The translations under genes and the position numbers were made by a program. From Gammaproteobacteria bacterium (GTDB taxonomy: Bacteria; Pseudomonadota; Gammaproteobacteria; Steroidobacterales; GCA-2729495): a stretch of DNA of 43,573 bases. The DNA lies in NCBI GenBank assembly GCA_020851975.1, contig JADZBS010000054.1, positions 1-43,573 on the forward strand, in the 5' to 3' direction. Under the pieces are notes generated by a model. The model ran no database searches. It had not been told where the DNA came from and worked only from the letters and a program-made list of their open reading frames with translations. Shown one piece after another: positions 20,688 to 29,344 of the stretch (within the stretch, counting starts at the first letter, position 1; each line of letters starts with the position of its first letter).

Positions 20688-20754
20688 CGCCGCCGGACAA
20701 CGCAGCCTGCCGCCGCCACCGCGCCCGGCGGTTCTCCTCTACAATGGCGGCGCG

Positions 20755-20982
20755 ATGACACTCGACGAACTCAAGCCCGGCCAGCAGGCCACGATCACGC
20801 GCATCGAGGGCGACGGACCGCTGGTGCAGCGGCTCATGGCGCTCGGTCTCCTGGAAGGCTCCGACGTCGCGATGATCCGCCGCGCCCTCGGTGGCGACCC
20901 GGTGGAAGTCCAGGTGATGGGCTACGCGCTGTCGCTGCGGCGCGAGGAAGCCCGGCGCGTCGAGGTCCGGCTCGGCCCATGA
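20755..20982 (+). CDS. feoA: Ferrous iron transport protein A
   Basis: The 75-residue SH3-like cytoplasmic protein supports FeoB. Signature segments are LDELKPGQQATITRI, LMALGLLEGSDV and the C-terminal VMGYALSLRREEA. A TACAAT box (20740-20745) ends only 9 nt before the ATG and there is no clear Shine-Dalgarno, so the mRNA may be leaderless or nearly so. It overlaps feoB by four bases (ATGA). No Fur box was recognised. Confidence 0.92.
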   Translation: MTLDELKPGQQATITRIEGDGPLVQRLMALGLLEGSDVAMIRRALGGDPVEVQVMGYALSLRREEARRVEVRLGP

Positions 20983-23186
20983 GCACGCCGGCGCCGGCCG
21001 GAGCACCCGCGCGCCCCGCCGCGGCCCCTGCCCCGCACAGCGCCCCGGTGATTGCCGTCATCGGCAATCCCAACACCGGCAAGAGCACGCTCTTCAACGC
21101 CCTCACCGGATTGCGGCAGAAGACCGCCAACTATCCCGGTGTCACCGTCGAGCGGCACACCGGAACCATCGAACTCGCCCGCCGCGAGGTGAGCCTCGTC
21201 GACCTGCCCGGCACCTACTCGCTAGCGGCCCGCTCGCCCGACGAGATGGTCGCCATCGACGTGCTGCTCGGCCATGTCGAGGATCTCGCCCCGCCCCGCG
21301 CCGTGCTCGTGGTGGTGGACGCCACCAACCTGCGACGCAACCTGTTTCTCGCCACCCAGCTCGCCGAACTCGGCCTGCCGCTGGTGATCGCGCTCAACAT
21401 GCTGGACGTCGCCGCCGCCGCCGGCGTGCAGATCGACGTGGCGCGCCTCGCCGCCCGGCTCGAATGCGCCGTCGTGCCGGTGGTGGCCACCAGCGGCGAG
21501 GGCATCGCGGAGCTGCGCGCGGCGCTCGCCACCGCCATCGACCAGCCTCCGCGCGAGCGTCTCGTGGTGCTGCCCGACGTGCACCGCGCAGCCGTGGAAC
21601 TCGGGGCACGGCTCGTCGCCGCCGGGCATAACCTCTCCGCCTACGAGGTCGAGCGCGCACTGATCGACGCCGGCGGCGTTGCCGAGCGGCGCTTCGAGTA
21701 CGCCACCAGCCCGGAGCTCATGACCGAGCTCGCCGAGCTGCGCATGCGGCTCAGCACCGGCAGTTCGCTCGCCGCCATGGAAGCTCGCAGCCGTTACGAC
21801 CTCATCAACGGCATCGTCGGCGAGGTCGAGCAGCGGACCCCGCCGCGCGCGACATTTCGCGAGCAGATCGACCGCGTCACCAACCATCCGGTGGTCGGCT
21901 CGGTGCTCTTCGTGCTGGTGATGGGGCTGGTGTTCCAGGCCGTGTTCTCGTGGGCCACGCCGCTCATGGACCTCATCGACACAGCCACCACGGCGCTCGG
22001 CGAAGCCGTGCGCGCCGCGCTGCCGCCGGGCGCCCTCGCCAGCCTGCTGGTCGACGGTGCCATCGCCGGCGTCGGCAGCGTGGTCATCTTCCTGCCACAG
22101 ATCCTGATCCTCTTCGCCTTCATCATCCTGCTCGAGGACACCGGCTACATGCCGCGCGTGGCCTTCCTCATCGACCGGTTGATGCGCCTGTGCGGCCTGT
22201 CCGGCCAGTCCTTCATCCCGATGCTGTCGAGCTTCGCCTGCGCCGTGCCGGGCATCATGGCCACGCGCGTCATCCCCGAGCGGCGCGACCGGCTCGCCAC
22301 GATCCTCGCCGCCCCGTTCATGACCTGCTCGGCACGCCTGCCCGTGTATGCGCTCCTGATCGGCGCCTTCGTGCCCGAGCGGCACTACCTCGCCGGTCTC
22401 GTCAGTCTCCAGGGCCTGGTGCTGCTCGCGCTCTACCTGCTCGGCATCGTCGCCGGCGTGTTCACGGCACTCCTCCTGAAGCGCACCGCGCTGCGTGGCC
22501 CCACGCCCACCTTCCTGATCGAGCTGCCGCCGTACCGCCTGCCCCACTGGCGCTCCGTCCTGCTGCGCCTGCTCGAGCGCGGCCGGGTCTTTCTGGTGCG
22601 GGCCGGCACCGTCATCTTCAGCGTCGCCGTCGTCATCTGGGCGCTCCTGTACTTCCCGCAGTCGCAGGCCACGGCCGAGCGCTTCGATGCCGAACGCGCC
22701 CGCGCCGAAGCCACGCTCGGCGCAGCGGCGCTCGACCAGGAGCTGCGGCGCATCGACAACGCCGAGAGTGCCGTCCGCCTCGAGGAGAGCTATCTCGGCC
22801 GCATCGGCCGTTTCGTCGCCCCGGTCTTCGCCCCGCTCGGCTGGGACTGGAAGGTGTCGGCTGCCGTCATCGCCGGGTTCCCGGCGCGCGAGGTGGTCGT
22901 CGCCGTCCTCGGTACCATCTACGCCGTCGGCGAGGACGTCACCGAGGAGGATGCCGATCTCGTCGAGCGGCTGCGCACGGCCACCTGGCCGGATGGCCGG
23001 CTCGTCTTCACGCTGCCGATGGCGATCGGGCTGCTCATTTTCTATGCCTTCTGCCTGCAGTGCGCGGCCACCATCGTCATGATCCGCCGTGAGACCAACA
23101 GTTGGGGCTGGGCGGGCTTCGCCTGGGTGTACATGACCGGCATGGGCTACGCCGGCGCGCTGCTCGCCTACCAGCTCGGCTCGTGA
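20979..23186 (+). CDS. feoB: Ferrous iron transporter FeoB
   Basis: FeoB is the inner-membrane Fe(II) transporter with an N-terminal G domain. The 735-residue chain has G1 GNPNTGKST near residue 31, the switch region NYPGVTVERHTG, G3 DLPGTYSLAA and G4 NMLD. The membrane part includes the Gate motifs MLSSFACAVPGIMATR and PFMTCSARLPVYALL, with conserved cysteines, followed by further helices ending in FYAFCLQCAATIVMIRRET. Residues 1-22 are an Ala/Pro-rich extension. Transcription is coupled to feoA, and a small gene follows. Confidence 0.96.
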   Translation: MSTPAPAGAPARPAAAPAPHSAPVIAVIGNPNTGKSTLFNALTGLRQKTANYPGVTVERHTGTIELARREVSLVDLPGTYSLAARSPDEMVAIDVLLGHVEDLAPPRAVLVVVDATNLRRNLFLATQLAELGLPLVIALNMLDVAAAAGVQIDVARLAARLECAVVPVVATSGEGIAELRAALATAIDQPPRERLVVLPDVHRAAVELGARLVAAGHNLSAYEVERALIDAGGVAERRFEYATSPELMTELAELRMRLSTGSSLAAMEARSRYDLINGIVGEVEQRTPPRATFREQIDRVTNHPVVGSVLFVLVMGLVFQAVFSWATPLMDLIDTATTALGEAVRAALPPGALASLLVDGAIAGVGSVVIFLPQILILFAFIILLEDTGYMPRVAFLIDRLMRLCGLSGQSFIPMLSSFACAVPGIMATRVIPERRDRLATILAAPFMTCSARLPVYALLIGAFVPERHYLAGLVSLQGLVLLALYLLGIVAGVFTALLLKRTALRGPTPTFLIELPPYRLPHWRSVLLRLLERGRVFLVRAGTVIFSVAVVIWALLYFPQSQATAERFDAERARAEATLGAAALDQELRRIDNAESAVRLEESYLGRIGRFVAPVFAPLGWDWKVSAAVIAGFPAREVVVAVLGTIYAVGEDVTEEDADLVERLRTATWPDGRLVFTLPMAIGLLIFYAFCLQCAATIVMIRRETNSWGWAGFAWVYMTGMGYAGALLAYQLGS

Positions 23187-23194
23187 ATCACGCC

Positions 23195-23374
23195 ATGAGT
23201 GACACAGACCTCCAGGAACTCCTCGCCCTTGGCGTCGTCGTCCTTGTCGTCGCCCTCACGCTCTGGCGCCGGGCCCGACGCAGGCGCGCCGGCAAGGCCG
23301 GGTGCAGCGGCTGCGACTCGAAGGCAGCGCGCCCCTCGGGCGAATCGCCGTTGCGCTTCCACCGCCGCCGCTGA
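23195..23374 (+). CDS. Small FeoB-associated Cys-containing membrane protein
   Basis: The 59-residue product has one N-terminal membrane helix (residues about 8-25, LLALGVVVLVVALTLWRR), a stretch of arginines expected on the cytoplasmic side, and a CSGCDSK motif. This is the layout of the FeoB-associated Cys-rich membrane family and occupies the position of feoC, but it is not the winged-helix FeoC. It begins 8 bp after feoB. The following 25 bp contain a weak CGGGC/GCCCG hairpin without a T-run, before the convergent P450 gene. Confidence 0.75.
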   Translation: MSDTDLQELLALGVVVLVVALTLWRRARRRRAGKAGCSGCDSKAARPSGESPLRFHRRR

Positions 23375-23399
23375 CCCCGGGCGCGGGTGCCCGCCTCAC

Positions 23400-24587
23400 T
23401 CAGCCGGCCCAGCGATAGCTGACCGGCATGTCGTGATAGCCCTTGAACATCACGCCTTCGCGTGGCGCCGGATCGCGCGCCGGGCGGATGTCCGCCAGCC
23501 GGCTCATCAGCTTCTGGAAGGCGATGCGCCCCTCGAGCCGGGCGAGCGCGTGCCCGGCGCAGAGGTAGCGACCGGCGGCGAAACTCAGGTTGTCACGCGC
23601 GTTGGCGCGCCCGAGATCGAGGACGTCCGGCGACTCGAAATGCAGCGGGTCGCGGTTGGCCGCGGCGATGGAGAGCATCAGGTGCGTGCCCTCGGCGATC
23701 GCCGTATCGTCGATGCGCACGTCGCGGGCTGCCTGCCTGAACAGCACGTACAGCGGCGGGTCGTAGCGCAGGAACTCCTCCACGGCGTTCTCGGTAAGCC
23801 CGGGCTCCTCGCGCAGGCGGCGCATGGCCTCGGGATGGCGCATCAGCGCGAGCAGCCCGTTGCCGAGCAGGTGCGTGGTGGTCTCGTGGCCGGCGATGAG
23901 CAGCGTGATGATGGCCCACACCACCTCGTCGCGGGTGAGCTTGTGCTCGCGCTCGTTGCGGACCAGCAGGCTCAGCAGGTCATCGCCCGGTGACTGCTCC
24001 CTCGCCCTGACCACGGCCGAGAGATAGTCGAACAAGGCCGTGGCTCCGGCCGTCGCGCGGGCAAATTCCTCGGGCGTGGCCACGATCTCGAGCCCTGCCA
24101 GCATTGCCCCGGAGCCTTCCCGCAGCAGGTTCTCCTCCTCGGTGGGGATGCCCAGCATGTGGCAGATCACCGTGACCGGCAGCGGCATGGCGAAATCGGC
24201 GATGAAGTCGCCGCTGTCGCGTTCGCGCATGCGCCCGATCAGCGCCTCGCAGGTCCGGTCCACGAAGTCCGTCAGCGCCTCGACCCGCTTGCGGGAGAAC
24301 GCCGGCATGATGGCGTGGCGGAAGCGCGTGTGGTCGGGGGGATTCATCGAGATCATGTTGTTGCGCCCGAAGTCGCGAAACGGTCCCTCGGGCTTGCGGC
24401 CGACCGACCACTCCGTCGGCCGACGCACGTCGTGGCTGGTCAGCGCCCAGGCGACATCGGCGTGCCGGCAGAGCAGCACGCCGCCATCGGCGAGCGGTGT
24501 CACGGGCTGTTCGCGCAGCAGCCGGCTGAACAGCCCGATGGCGCCGTAGCGAAACTCCGGGGCGGTGGGATCGACGGTGATGGTCAT
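23400..24587 (-). CDS. Cytochrome P450
   Basis: The 395-residue soluble P450 shows the I-helix oxygen-activation motif LLIAGHETTTHLL, the K-helix ExxR in VEEFLRYDPPLY and the heme-ligand loop FAAGRYLCAGHALARLEG. The loop has alanine where FGxG usually stands, but the cysteine is present. No membrane anchor and no ferredoxin or reductase gene is nearby, so electrons must come from elsewhere. It is the last of eight same-strand genes, 47 bp after the amidohydrolase, which suggests action on the same substrate family as the corrinoid methyltransferase. Which substrate cannot be told; oxidative demethylation or hydroxylation are both possible. Confidence 0.92.
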   Translation of the reverse strand: MTITVDPTAPEFRYGAIGLFSRLLREQPVTPLADGGVLLCRHADVAWALTSHDVRRPTEWSVGRKPEGPFRDFGRNNMISMNPPDHTRFRHAIMPAFSRKRVEALTDFVDRTCEALIGRMRERDSGDFIADFAMPLPVTVICHMLGIPTEEENLLREGSGAMLAGLEIVATPEEFARATAGATALFDYLSAVVRAREQSPGDDLLSLLVRNEREHKLTRDEVVWAIITLLIAGHETTTHLLGNGLLALMRHPEAMRRLREEPGLTENAVEEFLRYDPPLYVLFRQAARDVRIDDTAIAEGTHLMLSIAAANRDPLHFESPDVLDLGRANARDNLSFAAGRYLCAGHALARLEGRIAFQKLMSRLADIRPARDPAPREGVMFKGYHDMPVSYRWAG

Positions 24588-24634
24588 GCTTGCGGTCCTC
24601 TCCGGCCCTGATGGCCATGAATCGTGACGCGAAC

Positions 24635-25882
24635 TCAGTGCCCGCCGGTCGCGCACCCGAACGTTGCCAGCGGGTCTCCCGCCACCAGCACCAGGTCGCC
24701 CAGCAGCACCTCGGGCCTGTCGAAGGGCGATTGTGCCAGCAGGCAGAACTCGGCCGGCGCGCCCGCGACGAGCACCGGCCAGTCCTGGCCCCAGTGCTGG
24801 CGCGGTGTGGCGGTCGCCGAGGCGAGCACGCGATCCATGGGCAAACCGGCCGCGCCGAACAAGGATAGCTCCTGGAGGAGTCCGCGTCCGTGCCCGACAC
24901 CCGGGCTGCCGGCGTCGGAACCCGCGATCAGGCGCACGCCGAGCTGATCGGCGAGCGCGATGCGGTCGAGATGATCGCCGACGATGCGCCCGAGATTCGC
25001 CACGGTGGCCGCTGGCCAGCCGGCGTACTGCGGATGCTTCCACTGGAAATGCACCGGCGCCACCGTGGGGACCCAGGCGATGCCCTCCCCGGCCATGGCC
25101 CGCAGCGCCTCGGCGGTCATGAAGTAGCCATGCTCGATCGAGTCGACGCCGGCCGCGATGGCCAGCTCGATCCCCTCCGCTCCGCTGCAGTGCGCGAAAA
25201 CGGGCCGGCCCTGGCCATGGGCGCAGTCGATCATTTGCCTGAGCGTACGCACGTCGAACTGCGGTCCCTGCGGCACGGCGCCGTGTTCGAAATCGACGAT
25301 GCCGGTCAGGAGAATCTTGACGTCGTCGGCCGACTGCGCCACCCGGTCGACAGCGGCGACGGCCTCGTCCGGCGTGGCCACGTCGATCGCCATGAACCGG
25401 CCGTAGCCGCCGGCGCGGCGGATCGCCGGGCCGGGCGAGCGGATTGCCGGCCAGAACTCCGCCACGTCGCCACGCCGCCGGCGCATCTCGTGGTTGATGC
25501 CGTGCCGGTCGCCGGCGTCGCGGATCAGCGTGATGCCGTGCGCACGTGCGTGCCGGATGTTGGCCTCGGCGATGGCCGCCAGGCCCGCGAAGTCCGCGCC
25601 CTGGCCGGCACTGCGGTCCGCCGCCTGCCTCGCCGCCCCGCCCAGGAACAGGTGGCAGTGCGCCTCGACGAGGCCGGGCAGGAGGAAGGCCGCCGTGTCG
25701 GGCACGGCCGTCGCCACCGGCGGTGCCACGGCGGCCGGCGGCGTTTCGTGCGGGGACGTGATCGCGACGATGCGTCCCTGCTGCAGGTGAAACGCGTACG
25801 GGCCGGCGTCGTGATGACGGCGGCCGCAGAAATAGCTGCCGGCGACGATCGTGCGGGATGACGCGGCGGACGGGCCAGGCAT
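24635..25882 (-). CDS. Amidohydrolase-family metal-dependent hydrolase
   Basis: The 415-residue protein has the amidohydrolase TIM-barrel layout: metal ligands in LVEAHCHLFLGG near residue 75, a candidate carbamylated lysine in DVKILL near 190, histidines in FAHCSGAEG and SIEHGYFM, and the aspartate in IAGSDAGSPG. It resembles imidazolonepropionase/prolidase-like members that hydrolyse amide, ester or ring C-N bonds. It starts 8 bp after the methyl-THF methyltransferase gene, so it is part of the operon. A role in releasing or opening the methylated substrate is inference. Confidence 0.85.
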   Translation of the reverse strand: MPGPSAASSRTIVAGSYFCGRRHHDAGPYAFHLQQGRIVAITSPHETPPAAVAPPVATAVPDTAAFLLPGLVEAHCHLFLGGAARQAADRSAGQGADFAGLAAIAEANIRHARAHGITLIRDAGDRHGINHEMRRRRGDVAEFWPAIRSPGPAIRRAGGYGRFMAIDVATPDEAVAAVDRVAQSADDVKILLTGIVDFEHGAVPQGPQFDVRTLRQMIDCAHGQGRPVFAHCSGAEGIELAIAAGVDSIEHGYFMTAEALRAMAGEGIAWVPTVAPVHFQWKHPQYAGWPAATVANLGRIVGDHLDRIALADQLGVRLIAGSDAGSPGVGHGRGLLQELSLFGAAGLPMDRVLASATATPRQHWGQDWPVLVAGAPAEFCLLAQSPFDRPEVLLGDLVLVAGDPLATFGCATGGH

Positions 25883-25890
25883 GACGGGGC

Positions 25891-26793
25891 TCAGGAGCGT
25901 TGCAGCTTCAGCAAGCGGCGCAGGGCATCACGGCCCGTCAGGGCGATGATCTCGCGGAAGGCCACCAGCAGCGGATCGTCGTCCGGCAGCAGCCGGTAGT
26001 CGCGCCAGGGCGTGCCGATGATCATGTCGAGGCCACGCGCCACGGCCAGCGTCAGGAATGCGTTCTCGAGACCCTCCCGGAGCGCCAGCCCGCCACGCGT
26101 GGTCGCCGGCAGTTGCTGGGCGATGTTGCTGAGGCCGCCGCAGAGATGCACACCGGCGAGATCCGGATCGCAGCCGATCCGCTCCACGGCATCGAGCGCC
26201 GCCCGGGTCGCCCCTTCGGTGTCCGCCGCGAGCGCGCCGATCGAGACATCGACGATGACATCATCCGGCACGAGGCCGGACTCGCGGGTCAGGCGCGCGA
26301 GACAGCGCCGGGCCGTGGCGTGGATCTCTTCGGCGGTCCGGTTCTGGCGCGCCTCGCCGTTCTCCATCCGCTCCGAGGCCATGACGATGACCCGCGCCGG
26401 ACAGCCACCGGCACGGACCGGCAGGTGCCAGCGCGCTTCGGTGATCGAGTTGATGATGGGCCTGCGCCCGCGGGCCTGGTCGGCGTCGTAGGCCTCGAGG
26501 CAGACCTGCTGCACGCGGACGTCGGGCGAATCGAAGCACAGCGGCAGGTCGACGACCGCCTGGACGGCACGGATCAGGGTGACGAGGAATTCCGGCGCCG
26601 TGGCAACCTGCGGCCCGGCATTGATGTTGAGATACGCGGCCCCGGCATCGGCCTGGCGCCGCGCCAGCGCCTGGATGCCGGCGATATCGCCGGTCTCGAA
26701 GAGCGCCCGGGTGCTGCGAAAGCCGGGATTGATCCGTTCACCGATGATCGCCAGGCCGTGGATTGCCAAACCGGAACCTTCCTTTCCTGCCAT
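25891..26793 (-). CDS. Methyltetrahydrofolate:corrinoid methyltransferase (pterin-binding family)
   Basis: The 300-residue protein belongs to the dihydropteroate-synthase-like pterin-binding family that includes AcsE/MeTr and the folate domain of MetH. Visible elements are IIGERINPGF at the start, AAYLNINAG, LCFDSPD, PIINSIT, DVSIGAL and the C-terminal GLDMIIGTPWRDYRLL. It would move a methyl group between THF and the cobalamin of the adjacent corrinoid protein. In a catabolic demethylase it would be the second methyltransferase; in a biosynthetic methylation it would load the corrinoid. It lies 9 bp after the corrinoid reactivator gene. Confidence 0.88.
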   Translation of the reverse strand: MAGKEGSGLAIHGLAIIGERINPGFRSTRALFETGDIAGIQALARRQADAGAAYLNINAGPQVATAPEFLVTLIRAVQAVVDLPLCFDSPDVRVQQVCLEAYDADQARGRRPIINSITEARWHLPVRAGGCPARVIVMASERMENGEARQNRTAEEIHATARRCLARLTRESGLVPDDVIVDVSIGALAADTEGATRAALDAVERIGCDPDLAGVHLCGGLSNIAQQLPATTRGGLALREGLENAFLTLAVARGLDMIIGTPWRDYRLLPDDDPLLVAFREIIALTGRDALRRLLKLQRS

Positions 26794-26802
26794 CGCTGCG
26801 AA

Positions 26803-28638
26803 TCAGGGGAAGTTGATCCGGCGGACGAACTGGCGCTGGAACGCGGCGCTGCCCGCCATGCCGACGTGCTGCGCCTCACGGGCGATCTCCGCGGCCCGTG
26901 CCCGATGCGGATGCGACAGCGCCGCCAGCCGCACGCCGAGACCGGCCGCACCGCCGATCTGCCGGAACCGCCCGATCGGCAGGTCGGGCAGCATGCCGAT
27001 CGCGATGGCGCTTTCCATGGAAATGTAACTGCCGAAGGCGCCGGCCACGACGACGTGTTCGATGGCCTGTTCCCCGATCGCCGCCGCCTGCAGCAGCATG
27101 TCGATGCCGCTGCGGATCGCCGCCTTCGCCAGTTGCACGGCCCGCACGTCGCTCTGCGTGAAAACGATTCCCGGCGCCGAGCGCTCCTCTTCGTCGACCA
27201 GCACGAACTCCCGGCTGCAATCGGTGTCGCGGACCCGCGCATGACCCGGCTGCAGGCGGCCGCGATGATTGAGGATGCCCGCCTTCAGCAGCGCGGCGGT
27301 GACATCGAGGACACCGGAGCCGCAGAGTCCCTCCGGCTCGGCCGCGTCGATGGTGCCGAGCTCGAGCGTGCCGTCGCGGATCGCCACCCGTTCGATCGCC
27401 CCCGGCGCCGCCTGCATGCCCCAGGTGATCTCGCCGCCCTCGAGCGCCGGCCCCGAGGGACAGGACACGGTCAGGATGCGGCCCTCGTGCCGCAGGGAGA
27501 TCTCCGTGTTGGTGCCGATGTCGAGCAGCAGCACGGTGCCGCGCAGGTCCTGCGCTTCGAGCGCGAGCAGTGCGGCGACATGATCGCCGCCGACGAAGCC
27601 GGCGACGCCCGGGAACAGGTGCACGCCGGCGGCCGGCGCCGCGAAGAGGCGCAGGTCGCGGGCCCGGAGATCCACCGCCTCGCGCTGCACGGGAGCAAAG
27701 GGAGCACGCGCCAGCCCATCCACGGGCAGGCCGAGCAGGAAGTGCTGCATGGCCGAGTTGCCGGCGATCACCACGTCGCAGATGTCGGTCGCGACGACGT
27801 CCGCCTTCCGGCACAGGGTGGCGGTCAACTGGTTGATGCCGTCGATCGCCAGGCGCTGCAGGTCCTGCAGGCAGCCGGCGTCGCGCACGGCGTGATTCAG
27901 CCGCGTGACGATGTCGGCGCCGAGCGTGACCTGCGGGTTGCTGAGCCCGGCCTGGTACAGCGCCGAGGTGCGCCCCTTGCGCAGGTCGACCAGGAAGGCG
28001 CCGATGCTGGTGGTGCCGAGATCGACGGCGAGCGCCAGGGCACGGTGGCGGGCCGGCAGCACGTTGACCAGCTCGCCGAGGCGCACGGCGGCGAGCAGCC
28101 GCTCCTGACCCGTCCGGGCCAGTGCCCAGGCTGCACGCACGGCCTCCGGATGCGCCGTGCGACAGCGCGCCACGCCGCCATGGTTGATCGCCGCGATCAG
28201 CCGGTCATCGAAACCGCGCGCCGGGTCCTGCGCCTCACCGTCAAGCCGGATGCGCCAGGTGCGCACCGTCGGATCGGGCGCAATCCTGACGTCGCCCTGC
28301 TCCAGGCTGCGCACGGCGTGCACGGCCGACGAGCGCACCGGCACGAAGACGGTGCAGCCCTCGCGCGGCCAGATCTGGCAGGCACGCCGCCAGCCGTCGG
28401 CCAGCAGCTTCTGCGACAGCAGATGGCGATCGGCCATGGTCGGCTCTGGAACCGGCCCGCCGACGACATGCACGAGGCAGGAGCGGCAGGTGCCGTTGCC
28501 CGAGCAGGAACTCGACAGCGGCACGGCACCGCGACGCGCACAGTCGAGCACCGACTCTCCGTCGAGAATGTCGAGCGCCCGGCCGGCAGGCCGGAACGTG
28601 ACCAGCCGCGACGGCTCACCCGCAGGCGAGGACGTCAT
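26803..28638 (-). CDS. Reductive activator of corrinoid proteins (ferredoxin + ASKHA, DUF4445)
   Basis: The 611-residue protein repairs corrinoid cofactors that slip to inactive Co(II), using ATP and low-potential electrons. Residues about 10-95 are a plant-type [2Fe-2S] ferredoxin domain (CSGNGTCRSC and a fourth cysteine in RRACQIW). After a linker come ASKHA-type ATPase motifs: ALAVDLGTTSIGAFLVDL near 222, LLLDIGTNTEISL near 388, GLCGSGVLDV and VVVAGAFGSYI. This matches the RACo layout. The closest named relatives are in acetogens and other corrinoid methyltransferase users. ATG at 28638 overlaps the preceding gene by 23 bp. Confidence 0.9.
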   Translation of the reverse strand: MTSSPAGEPSRLVTFRPAGRALDILDGESVLDCARRGAVPLSSSCSGNGTCRSCLVHVVGGPVPEPTMADRHLLSQKLLADGWRRACQIWPREGCTVFVPVRSSAVHAVRSLEQGDVRIAPDPTVRTWRIRLDGEAQDPARGFDDRLIAAINHGGVARCRTAHPEAVRAAWALARTGQERLLAAVRLGELVNVLPARHRALALAVDLGTTSIGAFLVDLRKGRTSALYQAGLSNPQVTLGADIVTRLNHAVRDAGCLQDLQRLAIDGINQLTATLCRKADVVATDICDVVIAGNSAMQHFLLGLPVDGLARAPFAPVQREAVDLRARDLRLFAAPAAGVHLFPGVAGFVGGDHVAALLALEAQDLRGTVLLLDIGTNTEISLRHEGRILTVSCPSGPALEGGEITWGMQAAPGAIERVAIRDGTLELGTIDAAEPEGLCGSGVLDVTAALLKAGILNHRGRLQPGHARVRDTDCSREFVLVDEEERSAPGIVFTQSDVRAVQLAKAAIRSGIDMLLQAAAIGEQAIEHVVVAGAFGSYISMESAIAIGMLPDLPIGRFRQIGGAAGLGVRLAALSHPHRARAAEIAREAQHVGMAGSAAFQRQFVRRINFP

Positions 28639-29341
28639 GCACGGCTCCGGCCTCGTGATCGGATCGCAGGCGACAGCCGGCCCGGCTGCGACAGTCGCGA
28701 CAGGACCGGTCACGCCGCGGGCGGCGGATGCGCGGCCCGACGAGCGCCAGCGCCGTCGCCGTCTTGAGCGGTGACATGACGCCGCCCGCCGCGAGCCCGA
28801 CGCCGATCCGGTCGGCGCCGGCGAGCTGCAACACCGCCGCCTGCGCGCCCAGTGCCAGCGCCCCGTCCCCCGGCGCCAGCGCCCTGCCGATGCCGAGCCC
28901 GCGCGCGGCGAACTCGTGCCGCAGCTCTGCGAACAGGCGCTCGCCGAGCCGCATCACCAGCAGGCTCGCGATCTCGTCGAGCACCAGGGCCTGCAGCCCG
29001 CGGCGATCGCGAAACCGTTGCGCCACGGCCTGCGCAATGCCGGGCCCGAGCGACCAGGCCGCCGCCAGCACCTGTTGCGCCCTGGCCGCCTGCGCCACCG
29101 GTCGTTGCAGCACCAGCGTGCTGCCGTCGTCGAGATCGAGGCGGCGCGCATCGGCGCTGCGGACCGCGGTGCAACCGTAGCTCGCGCGGGGCTCGACCAG
29201 CCGCTCCCGTTGCAGCTCGCCCAGGAGGGCCGTCACCATCGTCTCCGCCGGTCGCGCCGTGAAGGCGCGGCCGGTCAGCCGCAGCCGCCGCAGGACATCG
29301 GCCGGCGAGATCTCCAGGTCAGGCTGCTCGACGATGGTCAC
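28616..29341 (-). CDS. MetH-activation-domain-like protein with Cys-rich tail
   Basis: The 241-residue product resembles proteins annotated as vitamin B12-dependent methionine synthase activation-domain-like, found beside corrinoid methyltransferases. Residues about 80-200 carry the helical core (AWSLGPGIAQAVAQRF, LDEIASLLVMRLGERL). The C-terminus has SCRDCRSRAGC, a C-x2-C-x5-C motif that could bind iron-sulfur or zinc. It probably docks on the corrinoid protein during reductive activation (inference). The start taken is GTG at 29341, three bases after the methyltransferase stop, with a weak Shine-Dalgarno; an internal Met near residue 35 is a less likely alternative. Its 3' end overlaps the RACo gene by 23 bp. 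Confidence 0.72.
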   Translation of the reverse strand: MTIVEQPDLEISPADVLRRLRLTGRAFTARPAETMVTALLGELQRERLVEPRASYGCTAVRSADARRLDLDDGSTLVLQRPVAQAARAQQVLAAAWSLGPGIAQAVAQRFRDRRGLQALVLDEIASLLVMRLGERLFAELRHEFAARGLGIGRALAPGDGALALGAQAAVLQLAGADRIGVGLAAGGVMSPLKTATALALVGPRIRRPRRDRSCRDCRSRAGCRLRSDHEAGAVHDVLACG

Positions 29342-29344
29342 GGT

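Noticed and set aside
25900-28767. 955-codon plus-strand open frame
   Set aside because: It is antisense to the methyl-THF methyltransferase and RACo genes, which have clear family motifs. The frame is Arg/His/Gly-rich, as expected from a shadow of GC-rich codons.
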